Source: Nonomuraea harbinensis (GTDB lineage Bacteria > Actinomycetota > Actinomycetes > Streptosporangiales > Streptosporangiaceae). Taken from it: a stretch of DNA of 64,000 nt. The stretch's first letter is position 1, and each line of letters opens with the position of its first letter. Positions 27,433 to 35,605 of the stretch are shown in pieces. The notes under the pieces were generated by a model that was not told the origin of the DNA, did no database searches, and saw nothing but the letters and a program-made list of their open reading frames with translations. The stretch lies in the NCBI RefSeq assembly GCF_019396385.1, contig NZ_JAHKRN010000001.1, forward strand, positions 124,001-188,000. The letters are read 5' to 3'. A program made the translations under genes and the position numbers.

Positions 27433-28769
27433 CCACCGACCACAACCCCACCGGCGACGCGACCGCCCACGGCGACGCGACCGCCCACGACGCCGCCGAG
27501 GCGAATCGGCGGCAGGTGCTGCTCTGGCGGATGCTGGCCCGCGTGTTCGGCGCCGACGAGCAGCCCGCACTGGAGTCCGCGAGCGTCGCCATCGTCGAGG
27601 ACCTCGGGCTGCCGGCCCAGCTGCTCGACCCGTCCGTGTCCGTGGACAACCTGGTGCAGCGCTTCCCCGAGCTGGGCCCCGAGTTCCGCGGCCTCATGAC
27701 GGGCGACGACGACCGTGACCGCGCCCGTACCGCGGCGCTCGCCGCCAAGCTGCTGCTCAACTTGTTCGCGACCGGCACGGGCGACGTCACCGCCACCCGG
27801 CTGGCCGCCTGGCAGCAGGACGCGGGCTGGTTCGAGCAGGCGCTCGGCTGCGAGGCCGGCGAGCTGCGCGCCCAGCCGGGGCAGAGCGAGCTGGGCGGGA
27901 TGCTCGCCGGGCTGGAAGGCGACCTGGTGCGCCGGATGCGGCTGCGCGAGGTGCTCGCCGACCCCGCGCTGGCCAGGCAGCTCACGCCCAGCATGTCGCT
28001 GATCGAGCAGCTGCTGCGCGACAAGTCCAACCTGTCGGGGGTGGCGCTGGCCAACGCCAAGGCGCTGATCCGCCGGTTCGTGGACGAGGTCGCCCAGGTG
28101 CTCCGCACCCAGGTGCAGCAGACGAGCGTGGGCGCCGTCGACCGTTCGGTGCCGCCCAAGAGGGTCTTCCGCAACCTCGACCTGGACCGGACGATCTGGA
28201 AGAACCTCACCAACTGGAACGCCGAGGACGAGCGGCTGTACGTCGACAAGCTCTTCTACCGGCACACCGCCCGCCGCACCACCCCCGCCCGTCTGATCGT
28301 GGTCGTCGACCAGTCGGGCTCGATGGTGGACTCGATGGTCAACTGCACCATCCTGGCCTCGATCTTCGCCGGGCTGCCCAAGGTCGACGTCCACCTGATC
28401 GCCTACGACACCAGGGCACTCGACCTGACGCCGTGGGTGAGCGACCCGTTCGAGGTGCTGCTCCGTACCAAACTCGGCGGCGGCACGAACGGGACGGTCG
28501 CGATGACCCTGGCCCGCCCCAAGATCGTCGACCCGCGCAACACCGCGATGGTGTGGATCTCTGACTTCTACGACGTCCGCGACCTGCAGCGGGAGTTCGA
28601 GGCCGTGCACCGCTCCGGGACGAGGTTCATCCCCGTCGGGTCGGTGACCAGCTCGGGCCATCAGAGCGTGGACCCGTGGTTCCGCCAGAAACTGAAGGAC
28701 CTGGGCACGCCCGTCATCTCGGGAAACATCAACAAACTCGTGTTCGAGCTCAAGAGCTTCCTCACCTAG
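27429..28769 (+). CDS. VWA-domain protein (MoxR partner)
   Basis: 446 aa; ATG overlaps the preceding TGA. Start is followed by two copies of GDATAH from an 18-bp tandem repeat. Helical N-terminal two thirds (about 1-285) with no named domain, then a von Willebrand A domain: MIDAS DQSGSM at 294-299, GGGTN for the Thr ligand, and WISDFYD for the Asp. All metal-site residues are intact. VWA proteins encoded next to MoxR ATPases act as their adaptors, presenting substrates for remodelling. Confidence 0.85.
   Translation: MTTDHNPTGDATAHGDATAHDAAEANRRQVLLWRMLARVFGADEQPALESASVAIVEDLGLPAQLLDPSVSVDNLVQRFPELGPEFRGLMTGDDDRDRARTAALAAKLLLNLFATGTGDVTATRLAAWQQDAGWFEQALGCEAGELRAQPGQSELGGMLAGLEGDLVRRMRLREVLADPALARQLTPSMSLIEQLLRDKSNLSGVALANAKALIRRFVDEVAQVLRTQVQQTSVGAVDRSVPPKRVFRNLDLDRTIWKNLTNWNAEDERLYVDKLFYRHTARRTTPARLIVVVDQSGSMVDSMVNCTILASIFAGLPKVDVHLIAYDTRALDLTPWVSDPFEVLLRTKLGGGTNGTVAMTLARPKIVDPRNTAMVWISDFYDVRDLQREFEAVHRSGTRFIPVGSVTSSGHQSVDPWFRQKLKDLGTPVISGNINKLVFELKSFLT
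27453..27488 (+). repeat. 18-bp tandem repeat, two perfect copies
   Basis: GGCGACGCGACCGCCCAC at 27453-27470 and 27471-27488, in frame, encoding GDATAH twice at the N-terminus of the VWA protein. Confidence 0.9.
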
Positions 28770-28779
28770 GAGATACGCC

Positions 28780-29895
28780 ATGACCGATGAGATGCTGCGT
28801 GCCCCCGCCGAGGCCAAGTACGCCGAAGAGCTCGACTGGCTGGAGTCGGTCGACGACGGGCCCAAGCCGTTCTCCTGGCGGCTCAGCCCGCGCATGGTCC
28901 GGCTGTTCGTGCTCGGCTCCGAGCGCTCCGACGGCCTCGACCGGGAGATCAAGCAGAAGTGGTTCGGCGACCGGAGCTTCGTCGAGCGCGCCATCGTCAC
29001 GCTCGCGTCCGACCGCGGCCTGCTGCTGATCGGCGACCCCGGCACCGGCAAGAGCTGGCTGGCCGAGCTGCTGTCGGCGGCGATCTGCCGCAACTCGACG
29101 CTGGTCGTGCAGGGCACCGCCGGCACCACCGAGGACCACATCAAGTACTCGTGGAACGTCTCCATGGTGATCGCCAAGGGCCAGTCGCGCCAGTCGATGA
29201 TCCCGTCCCCGATCATGACCGCGATGGAGCAGGGCGTGATCGGCCGGTTCGAGGAGCTGACCCGCTCCACCAGCGACGTGCAGGACGCGCTGATCTCGAT
29301 CCTGTCGGAGAAGTACGTGTCCATCCCCGAGCTGGACGACGACAACATCGTCTTCGCCAAGCCCGGCTTCTCCATCATCGCCACCGCCAACAGCCGCGAC
29401 CGGGGCGTCAACGACCTGTCGTCGGCGCTCAAACGGCGCTTCAACTTCGTCCGCATCCCGGTCGTGACCAACAAGCGGAGCGAGGCGGAGATCGTCCGCT
29501 TCCGCACCACCGAGCTGCTGCGCAGGCACCGCATCGAGCTGGAGGTGCCGCCGTCGCTGCTCGACATCCTGCTGCAGAGCTTCGCCGACCTGCGCGCCGC
29601 CGCCCAGTCGGCGACCAGCGACGACGAGAAGCTGGAGTCGGCGCTGTCCACCGCCGAGCAGATCGGCGTGCTGGAGGACGCGATCCTGCACAGCAACTTC
29701 TTCGGCGACAGCACGCTGCGGGCTTCGACGCTGGCCGGGTCGCTGGTCGGCTCGCTGGCCCGGCGCAGCCCCGAGGACCTGGCCATACTCAACAAGTTCT
29801 GGCACGGCGTGGTCGAGCCGCGCAGCAAGAAGGACGGCGGCGAGTGGCAGGGCTTCCTCGAAGGCGGCCGCCAGGCGATCGCCACGCTCTCATGA
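28780..29895 (+). CDS. MoxR-type AAA+ ATPase
   Basis: 371 aa; AGGAGAT ribosome site. Walker A GDPGTGKS (85-92), sensor 1 SIIATANSRD, arginine finger region SSALKRRFNFVRIPVV, C-terminal lid SLARRSPEDLAILNKFWHGV. The Walker B region reads GVIGRFEELTRST with FEE rather than the usual DE, so the first acidic residue is Glu. MoxR proteins form hexameric chaperone-like motors working with VWA partners; the VWA gene lies 10 bp upstream. Confidence 0.9.
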   Translation: MTDEMLRAPAEAKYAEELDWLESVDDGPKPFSWRLSPRMVRLFVLGSERSDGLDREIKQKWFGDRSFVERAIVTLASDRGLLLIGDPGTGKSWLAELLSAAICRNSTLVVQGTAGTTEDHIKYSWNVSMVIAKGQSRQSMIPSPIMTAMEQGVIGRFEELTRSTSDVQDALISILSEKYVSIPELDDDNIVFAKPGFSIIATANSRDRGVNDLSSALKRRFNFVRIPVVTNKRSEAEIVRFRTTELLRRHRIELEVPPSLLDILLQSFADLRAAAQSATSDDEKLESALSTAEQIGVLEDAILHSNFFGDSTLRASTLAGSLVGSLARRSPEDLAILNKFWHGVVEPRSKKDGGEWQGFLEGGRQAIATLS

Positions 29896-32609
29896 GCCCG
29901 TTCGCCGCGCTGCGCGAGCAGCTGCACGCCGCCGCCGAGACCTTCGCCGACGGGCCCGGCGCGCTCTCCGGCATCCTGTCGGGCCTGGTCGACGACGTGG
30001 ACCGGGCGCTGGCCGAGCCGCTGGAGATCTTCCCGGTCTGCCACCACTCCCCGGCCTCGGCGCTGGCCATGGCCAGGAGGCTGCGCGAGAAGCAGCCCGA
30101 GGTCGTCTACCTGGAGCTCTGCGAGGACCTGCGGCCGGTGCTCGACGAGCTGCGCAACTGCCGGCTGCCGGTCGCGCTGCAGGCGTTCGCCACCGAGCTG
30201 GACGGCTTCCCCGAGGGCTGGGGCCCGCTCAACGTGGTCGCGCCCATCACCGAGGCGTCCGCCGAATACCAGGCCATCGCGTACGCGCTCGACACGCCCG
30301 GCGTGGAGCTGGTGCTGGTGGACCGCTCGGCCGACCACGTCTACCAGTGGCTGCCGCAGGAACGTCCGGACGAGTCCGTCGGCATCGAGATCGGCGACCT
30401 GCGGCCCCGCTTCGCCGAGCTGGAGCGGCACCTGCTGCACCACGCCAAGGTCCGCCACTGGTCCGAGTGGTGGGACCAGTACGTGGAGCAGCCGCTCTCC
30501 GGAGCCGACTACGCCACCTACCGGCAGGTCATGGTGCTGATCGGCAGCCTGTTCCGGCGGCTGACCCCGGAGGACTCGCCCCGGCTGGCCGGCGACGAGG
30601 AGCGCGAGCGCCACATGTGGACGCGCATGCGCGAGCACCTGGCCGCCTCCGGCGCCGACCCCGGGCGCTGCCTGTACGTGTGCGGCGCCTTCCACGCCGC
30701 CAGCCGGGTCGAGGAGTTCGGCCTGCACGCGGCGGAGCCCGCCTACGAGGTCACCCCGCGCACCGGCACGACCTGGCAGTACGGGATCGTCCCGGCCAGC
30801 CACTCGGCCGTCGAGGCCCAGTTCGGGCTGGCACCCGGCTCGGTGTCGATCGCCGCCGCCACCTATGCCAAGGCGGTCACCCGAGGCGGCGTCAAGACCT
30901 ACCAGCTCAAGGGCCGGCAGGCGACGACCAGGCCGCGCAAGGCGGCTCCGGCCGCGGAGGGGCCGGTGACCGACCGGCTGACCGGGTTCCTGTCGAGCCC
31001 GCCGGCGCTGGACGCGCTGGACGAGGCCGAACTGCTCGGCTGGTGCGTCGACATCGTCCGGCTGGCCCGACGCAACGGCTACCTGGCCAGCACCGCCGAC
31101 GCCATCGCAGTGTTCGAGACGTCGATCCTGCTGGCCGGGATGCGCAACCGCGCCAGGCCCACCCCGTACGACTTCCAGGACGCGGCCGTCACCTGCATCG
31201 AGAAGGACGCCGTGCCCGGCCGCAGGGACGTCGCGCAGCTCTGCGAGATCCTGCTCGGCGGCGACCGGATCGGCGAGGTCGGCTACGCCGCGCTGCCGCC
31301 GCTCGCCCAGGACGTCTACGACCGGCTGGAGCCGCTCGGCGTCGACGTGCGGAAGCGGGCCGTGCACCGGGTGCTGCTCGACTTCGGCACCGACCCCGAG
31401 CTGGAGCCCTGCTCCCACCTGCTGTGGATGCTGCGCCGCCTGATGCCGGACGGCGCGGTGCGGCCGATCATGGGCAACCGCGCGCTGGGCGAGCGGTCCA
31501 GGCAGGAGAGCTGGGACGTCGCCATCGGCCACCACCAGCGCGCGCTCATCGAGCTCGGCTACGAGGGCGTCACCGTCGAGCAGGTGCTGGAGCAGCGGCT
31601 GCGCAAGATGGTGACGGACCCCGAGGCCACCGCCGCCGTCGCGCTGGAGGCGGTGGAGGAGTCCATCGTGCTCCTCGGGAGCCGCCGGTTCACCGAGGAG
31701 CTCGGGGCGCGGGCGGTGGAGCTGCTGGCGGCCGAGCGCACCGTCGACGACGCGCCCGACGTGCTGCGCCGCATCCGCCGGCTGCTCACGCACTACCGGT
31801 CCGCCGAGCCGGCGCTGCCCGCCTGGGTCGAACGGTTCGTCACCACCGGATACGCGCACTACTGCACGCTGCTGCCGAGCGCCTTCGTGGCCGACGACAC
31901 CGGGGTGCGGCAGGTGGCGGCCATGCTGGGGTTCCTGTCCGGGATGGAGAGCCTGGCGATCTCGCTCGGCTGCGACCGCGCCCAGCTGGAGCTGGCGGTC
32001 AAGCAGTCGCACCCGGAGACGCCGGGCAAGGTCGCGCTGCTGTGGGCGGCCAGGTTCCAGCTCGGCCTGCTGTCGTCGGCGGAGCTGCGGGCGCGCTGCG
32101 CCGAGCTGCTGGCCAACCCGCTGGTGGTGCCGTCGTTCCCGCAGTACCTGAGCGGTTTCGTGCAGGCGCTCGAACCCGCGCCCGCGCTGACGCCGTTCGT
32201 GGTCGAGCTGATCTCCGACGCCTTCGCGACCCTGCCCGACAGCGTGCTGCTGCCGTGGCTGCCCAAGCTCATCACCACCCTGAAGGACGAGGCCGCCGAG
32301 CTGGTGCCGGTTCTCGTACGCGAAGCCGGACGGACGTTCCCCGGCACGCTCGCGGCGGTGGACGCGTGGACCCCGCCATGGACCGCCGCCCCCGCCCCCA
32401 CCCCCGTCCCCACCCCGGCAGGCGGCCCGGTCACGGACCTGCTCACCGCCCACCCGGCCACCACCGACGCGCTCGCGGCCCTGCTGGGCTGCGACGGCAC
32501 CTGGCAGGCCACCGGGGCGACCGGCCCCGGCCCCGGCCCGGCAGGTGACCTCCTGACCCGCCACCCGGCGGCGACCGACGCACTGGCGGCCCTGCTGGCA
32601 CCGCGTTGA
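29892..32609 (+). CDS. DUF5682-family protein, last gene of the VWA/MoxR module
   Basis: 905 aa; ATG overlaps the MoxR stop. N-terminal 300 residues: EIFPVCHHSPASALAMARRL, EVVYLELCEDLRPVLDEL, APITEASAEYQAIAYAL, VDRSADHVYQW, YVCGAFHAASRVEEF. Conserved His and Glu motifs in this order resemble the EreA/ChaN/TraB-type hydrolase superfamily, an inference from motif order. The long helical remainder looks like a solenoid. The C-terminus carries two copies of DLLTxHPAxTDALAALL separated by a Gly/Pro linker. Named DUF5682 because of its constant company of MoxR, VWA and SWIM genes; molecular function unknown. Confidence 0.75.
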   Translation: MSPFAALREQLHAAAETFADGPGALSGILSGLVDDVDRALAEPLEIFPVCHHSPASALAMARRLREKQPEVVYLELCEDLRPVLDELRNCRLPVALQAFATELDGFPEGWGPLNVVAPITEASAEYQAIAYALDTPGVELVLVDRSADHVYQWLPQERPDESVGIEIGDLRPRFAELERHLLHHAKVRHWSEWWDQYVEQPLSGADYATYRQVMVLIGSLFRRLTPEDSPRLAGDEERERHMWTRMREHLAASGADPGRCLYVCGAFHAASRVEEFGLHAAEPAYEVTPRTGTTWQYGIVPASHSAVEAQFGLAPGSVSIAAATYAKAVTRGGVKTYQLKGRQATTRPRKAAPAAEGPVTDRLTGFLSSPPALDALDEAELLGWCVDIVRLARRNGYLASTADAIAVFETSILLAGMRNRARPTPYDFQDAAVTCIEKDAVPGRRDVAQLCEILLGGDRIGEVGYAALPPLAQDVYDRLEPLGVDVRKRAVHRVLLDFGTDPELEPCSHLLWMLRRLMPDGAVRPIMGNRALGERSRQESWDVAIGHHQRALIELGYEGVTVEQVLEQRLRKMVTDPEATAAVALEAVEESIVLLGSRRFTEELGARAVELLAAERTVDDAPDVLRRIRRLLTHYRSAEPALPAWVERFVTTGYAHYCTLLPSAFVADDTGVRQVAAMLGFLSGMESLAISLGCDRAQLELAVKQSHPETPGKVALLWAARFQLGLLSSAELRARCAELLANPLVVPSFPQYLSGFVQALEPAPALTPFVVELISDAFATLPDSVLLPWLPKLITTLKDEAAELVPVLVREAGRTFPGTLAAVDAWTPPWTAAPAPTPVPTPAGGPVTDLLTAHPATTDALAALLGCDGTWQATGATGPGPGPAGDLLTRHPAATDALAALLAPR

Positions 32610-32640
32610 CGACAGCGGGGAGCGCGGTGGCGGCCGTGCC

Positions 32641-32679
32641 GTGCTGACAAGCCGTGCTGACAAGCCGTGCTGACAAGCC
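32641..32679. repeat. 13-bp tandem repeat, three perfect copies
   Basis: GTGCTGACAAGCC at 32641-32653, 32654-32666 and 32667-32679, followed by a decayed copy (GCGCTG). Intergenic, 31 bp after the DUF5682 stop. Confidence 0.9.
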
Positions 32680-32701
32680 GCGCTGTGGAGCGCTGACCGC
32701 C

Positions 32702-32729
32702 ACGGGGGTAGGGATAGCCCTACCCCCGT
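32702..32729. promoter_or_regulatory. 28-bp palindrome upstream of the sensor-domain gene
   Basis: Perfect 12-bp arms ACGGGGGTAGGG (32702-32713) and CCCTACCCCCGT (32718-32729) around ATAG. It is 53 bp before the next start. It could be an operator for a dimeric regulator (for example a NarL/LuxR response regulator, TAGGG-n4-CCCTA core) or a terminator of the preceding operon; there is no U-tract, so I favour an operator. Confidence 0.65.
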
Positions 32730-32782
32730 TCCGCCTGCTCGCGGGACTGATTCGGCCGCCGCCGATCCATAGCGTTGCCGGT

Positions 32783-33451
32783 ATGACGACCCTCCAGCAG
32801 CGCATCGCCGCCGACTCCCGCTACCTGCTCCTGTCCTTCCCCACCGCCCTCGTCTCGTTCCCGCTGGTCGTCGCCGGTGTCTCCGCCGGGCTGGGCGCCG
32901 CCGTCGCGTTCGTCGGGCTGCCCGTGCTGGCCGCCACCGCCGGGCTCGCCAGGAACGTCGCCGACGTCGAGCGGGCCTCCCTGCCCGGCGTGCTGGGTCA
33001 CCCCGTCGCCCGTCCCCGCTACCGCGAGGCGCCCGTCTGGGCCGGGTGGTTCCGCCGGATGATGAACCCGCTGGCCAGCGGTCAGGCGATCATGGACCTG
33101 CTGCACGTGATCATCGCCTTTCCGATCGCCGTCGCTGGGTTCGTGGTGGCCGCCGTCTGGTGGGTGGGCACGCTGGCCGGGCTGACCTTCCCGCTGTACG
33201 GGTGGATCATCGCGGGCATTCCCGGGGCCGTCGAGACCGGATTGCCCGACCTGCTCGGGTTCGGCGCCGGCCCGGCGCTGTTCGTGGTCTGGAACACGGT
33301 GATCGGCCTGCTGTTCGCCATCACCCTGGCCCCCGTGCTGCGCGGAACCGCTCTGGTGAAGGCGAGCCTGGCCGAGCTGATGCTCACCCGGCCCGCTCTC
33401 GCGCGCCCCGCCGCCGCGCCGCATATCGTGGACCAGAGGATCCCCGCCTGA
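32783..33451 (+). CDS. orphan membrane sensor-domain protein
   Basis: 222 aa, start at 32783 (MTTLQQRIAADSRYLLLSFPTALVSFPLVV). Four membrane segments; the pattern ARPRYREAPVWAGWFRRMMNPLASGQAIMDLLHVIIAFPIAVAGFVVAAVWW matches the putative sensor domain normally fused to actinobacterial histidine kinases. Here no kinase follows; the protein stops after the sensor. No Shine-Dalgarno, possibly leaderless. The strong palindrome upstream suggests control by a two-component regulator encoded elsewhere. Confidence 0.75.
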   Translation: MTTLQQRIAADSRYLLLSFPTALVSFPLVVAGVSAGLGAAVAFVGLPVLAATAGLARNVADVERASLPGVLGHPVARPRYREAPVWAGWFRRMMNPLASGQAIMDLLHVIIAFPIAVAGFVVAAVWWVGTLAGLTFPLYGWIIAGIPGAVETGLPDLLGFGAGPALFVVWNTVIGLLFAITLAPVLRGTALVKASLAELMLTRPALARPAAAPHIVDQRIPA

Positions 33452-33468
33452 TCTTGAAGGGTAAACCC

Positions 33469-34131
33469 GTGCGCAGCCCAATCTTCGGCAACCTCGACAC
33501 CCGGCAGCTCCCGCCCGGCTTCGCCCTGCAGAACGGCAAGATGCTCCGGGTCGAGCTCCCCGAAGTGCTCGCCAAGCAGGGGTCGATGGTCGCCTTCCAG
33601 GGCAACTGGGACTTCGACTACGAAGGCTCCGGCGGGCTGGGCAAACTGTTCAAGAAGGCCATGACCGGCGAGGGCGCCTCGCTCATGCGGGTGCGCGGGC
33701 AGGGCGCGCTCTACCTCGCCGACAACGCCGACGACATCCACCTGTTCTACCTCGAGAACGAGGGCCTGACCGTCAACGGCCGCAACCTGCTCGCCTTCCA
33801 GCCGCAGATCAGCTGGGACATCCAGCGGGTGCAGGGGGCCGGAGTCGCGGCGGGCGGGCTGTTCAACACCACGCTCACCGGCACCGGATGGGTCGCCGTC
33901 ACCACCCACGGCACCCCGGTCATGCTCGACGCGAGCCGCATGCCGACCTTCGCCGACGGGCAGTCGGCCGTGTGCTGGAGCGCCGCCCTGCACGTCGGCG
34001 TCAACCGCACCTTCAAGGCCGGCGCGCTGATCGGCCGGGGCAGCGGCGAGGCCATGCAACTGGCCTTCCAGGGCCAGGGTTTCGTCCTGGTCCAGGCCAG
34101 CGAGGGCCCGCTGGTGCCGAAGCCCGCCTGA
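33469..34131 (+). CDS. AIM24-family protein
   Basis: 220 aa. GTG at 33469 preceded by GAAGGG at 7 nt. AIM24-type beta-helix: LRVELPEVLAKQGSMVAFQGNWDF, GEGASLMRVRGQGALYLAD, LTVNGRNLLAFQPQISWDIQRV, GLFNTTLTGTGWVAVTTHGTPVML. Family is widespread and of unclear biochemical role (the yeast member is mitochondrial). It lies 17 bp after the sensor-domain gene and may be cotranscribed. Confidence 0.85.
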   Translation: MRSPIFGNLDTRQLPPGFALQNGKMLRVELPEVLAKQGSMVAFQGNWDFDYEGSGGLGKLFKKAMTGEGASLMRVRGQGALYLADNADDIHLFYLENEGLTVNGRNLLAFQPQISWDIQRVQGAGVAAGGLFNTTLTGTGWVAVTTHGTPVMLDASRMPTFADGQSAVCWSAALHVGVNRTFKAGALIGRGSGEAMQLAFQGQGFVLVQASEGPLVPKPA

Positions 34132-34199
34132 CGACACCGGCGCGCCCCAGGCAGCCGATGCCAAGTCACCCGCAAGCCGCGGTCGCCATTCTGTCCCGC

Positions 34200-34760
34200 A
34201 TGGGAAACTTCCCGCGGATCGTCCTGATCCTGCTCTGGCTGGCGGTCTGCCTGGCGCCGATCCCGGTGGCGGTGCCCGACTACCTGCTCACGCTCGGCCA
34301 CACCGGCACGCCCGGGACGCTCACGGTGGTGTCCTGCGAGTCGCTGGGCCGGGGCCGGTACGACTGCCGCGGCCGGTTCGTCCCCGACGACGGCGGCCGG
34401 CCCGTGATGGTGGCGACCTCCCCCGACTCGGACGCGGGCGACGTGACGCACGCCCGCCTCACCCCCGACGGCACCCGCGCGCTCCCCGACGGGCTCAAGG
34501 GCGCGCTCGCCGTCTCCGCCGTCCCGGCCGCCGGGCTCGCCGGTCTCGGTTTCCTCCCGTACGTGCTCGCGTACTGGTGGGGTGGACCGCGGGCGCGCAG
34601 ACGGGCGGTATCTTCGCCATGGTCACCGCTCTTCACGAGGGGCTCATCGGCATCACCACTCTCGATCCGGAAGAGACCGCGCGCACACTCCGCACGCTGT
34701 TCGGCTTCCGCATCCCCTCATCCACTTCTGAAGTCATCTCCAACGAGCTGTCGGAGATAA
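34200..34760 (+). CDS. two-span membrane protein with run-on C-terminus
   Basis: 186 aa. TM1 IVLILLWLAVCLAPIPVAV and TM2 AVSAVPAAGLAGLGFLPYVLAYWWG flank an extracytoplasmic domain with Cys pair (VVSCESLGRGRYDCRGRF). Family not recognised. After YWWGGPRARRRA the reading frame continues 50 residues of Ser/Arg-rich sequence that overlap the next gene in another frame by 142 bp. The natural stop was probably lost when the downstream gene inserted. Confidence 0.6.
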   Translation: MGNFPRIVLILLWLAVCLAPIPVAVPDYLLTLGHTGTPGTLTVVSCESLGRGRYDCRGRFVPDDGGRPVMVATSPDSDAGDVTHARLTPDGTRALPDGLKGALAVSAVPAAGLAGLGFLPYVLAYWWGGPRARRRAVSSPWSPLFTRGSSASPLSIRKRPRAHSARCSASASPHPLLKSSPTSCRR

Positions 34761-35494
34761 GCCCTTCTGTCTATCGGGCAGACGCCGCACTCCTCTTCAC
34801 CGAAGGAAAGGTCAAACTGGCGGTCATCACCGAGGTGCAACGTCAGCGCGACGACACCAAACACTGGACGTGGCTGGCCTACATCGCCAACATGCGTGCC
34901 CGCGACCGCTGTCAGGCGTTGCTGGTCGTCATCTGCCCCAACCGCGCCGTCGCCGCATGGGCGTCCCAGCACATCCAGACCGGCCATCCGGGCCTGGTCC
35001 TGCGTCCCTTCGTGATCGGCCCCGATAACACGCCCGTCATCACCGACGTAGCCGAGGCCGTCGGCAACATCGGCCTGGCGGCTATCGCTGCGATCACCCA
35101 TAGTGAGAACCCGCAGATCAAAGCCATTCTCGCCACCCTGACAGAAGCCCTGGACCACATCGACCCGGAGAAGGCAGGACGCTACGCTGAGTATGTCACC
35201 GTGGCACTGGCGGGGGACGCGCAGAAAGAAATGGAGCGGCTCATGGCCACACAGACCTACCTCTACCAGGGCGAATATGCACAAAGCCTCATGGCGAAGG
35301 GCGAGGCCCGGGGTGAGGCCCGGGGTGAGGCCCGGGGTGAGGCCAAAGGGCTGCTCGTCGTGCTGGAGGCGCGCGGGTTCCGGGTGACCGAGGACGACCG
35401 GGATCGGATCATGTCCTGCACCGACATCAAGACGTTGGAAAGATGGCTGCAGCGGGCCGCGCTGGTCGACTCCGTGGACAAGCTCTTCGAGTGA
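34619..35494 (+). CDS. Rpn/PD-(D/E)xK nuclease-like protein with GEAR repeats
   Basis: 291 aa from ATG 34619; a TATCTT hexamer ends 4 bp before it, suggesting a leaderless transcript. Body resembles Rpn/YhgA-like transposase-related nucleases: ALLFTEGKVKLAVITEVQRQRDDTKHWTWLAYIANMRARDRC, where E(V)Q after a strand fits the PD-(D/E)xK core. The C-terminal region carries four GEAR/GEAK units then RGFRVTEDDRDRIMSCTDIKTLERWLQRA, the usual Rpn tail. Lower GC and different codon use from neighbours, and it interrupts the preceding gene's end, so likely acquired horizontally. Confidence 0.75.
   Translation: MVTALHEGLIGITTLDPEETARTLRTLFGFRIPSSTSEVISNELSEISPSVYRADAALLFTEGKVKLAVITEVQRQRDDTKHWTWLAYIANMRARDRCQALLVVICPNRAVAAWASQHIQTGHPGLVLRPFVIGPDNTPVITDVAEAVGNIGLAAIAAITHSENPQIKAILATLTEALDHIDPEKAGRYAEYVTVALAGDAQKEMERLMATQTYLYQGEYAQSLMAKGEARGEARGEARGEAKGLLVVLEARGFRVTEDDRDRIMSCTDIKTLERWLQRAALVDSVDKLFE
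35300..35347 (+). repeat. 12-bp tandem repeat, four copies, in-frame
   Basis: Unit GGTGAGGCCCGG; first copy has GGC for GGT and last ends AAA. Encodes GEAR-GEAR-GEAR-GEAK. Copy number changes keep the frame, so linker length could vary between strains. Confidence 0.92.
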
Positions 35495-35605
35495 GACACT
35501 CGGCCAGGGTTCTCCCACCGCCCAGGAGACGCTCCGCGTACTTCGGGTCACGCTGGCTCTCAGCAGCGGGCGACCGCATGGTCGGAGCCGGTGACCTGGG
35601 GAATC

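Noticed and set aside
29892..32609. Calling DUF5682 a proven EreA/ChaN hydrolase
   Set aside because: Only motif order suggests it; no fold comparison was possible, so I keep the DUF name.
27060..32663. 5.6-kb open frame on the minus strand across the VWA/MoxR/DUF5682 genes
   Set aside because: Opposite strand of five well-supported genes; composition (Arg/Gly/His-rich, no domains) is typical of antisense frames kept open by high GC.
32641..32679. Possible CRISPR repeat
   Set aside because: 13-bp direct copies with no spacers and no cas genes anywhere in the window.
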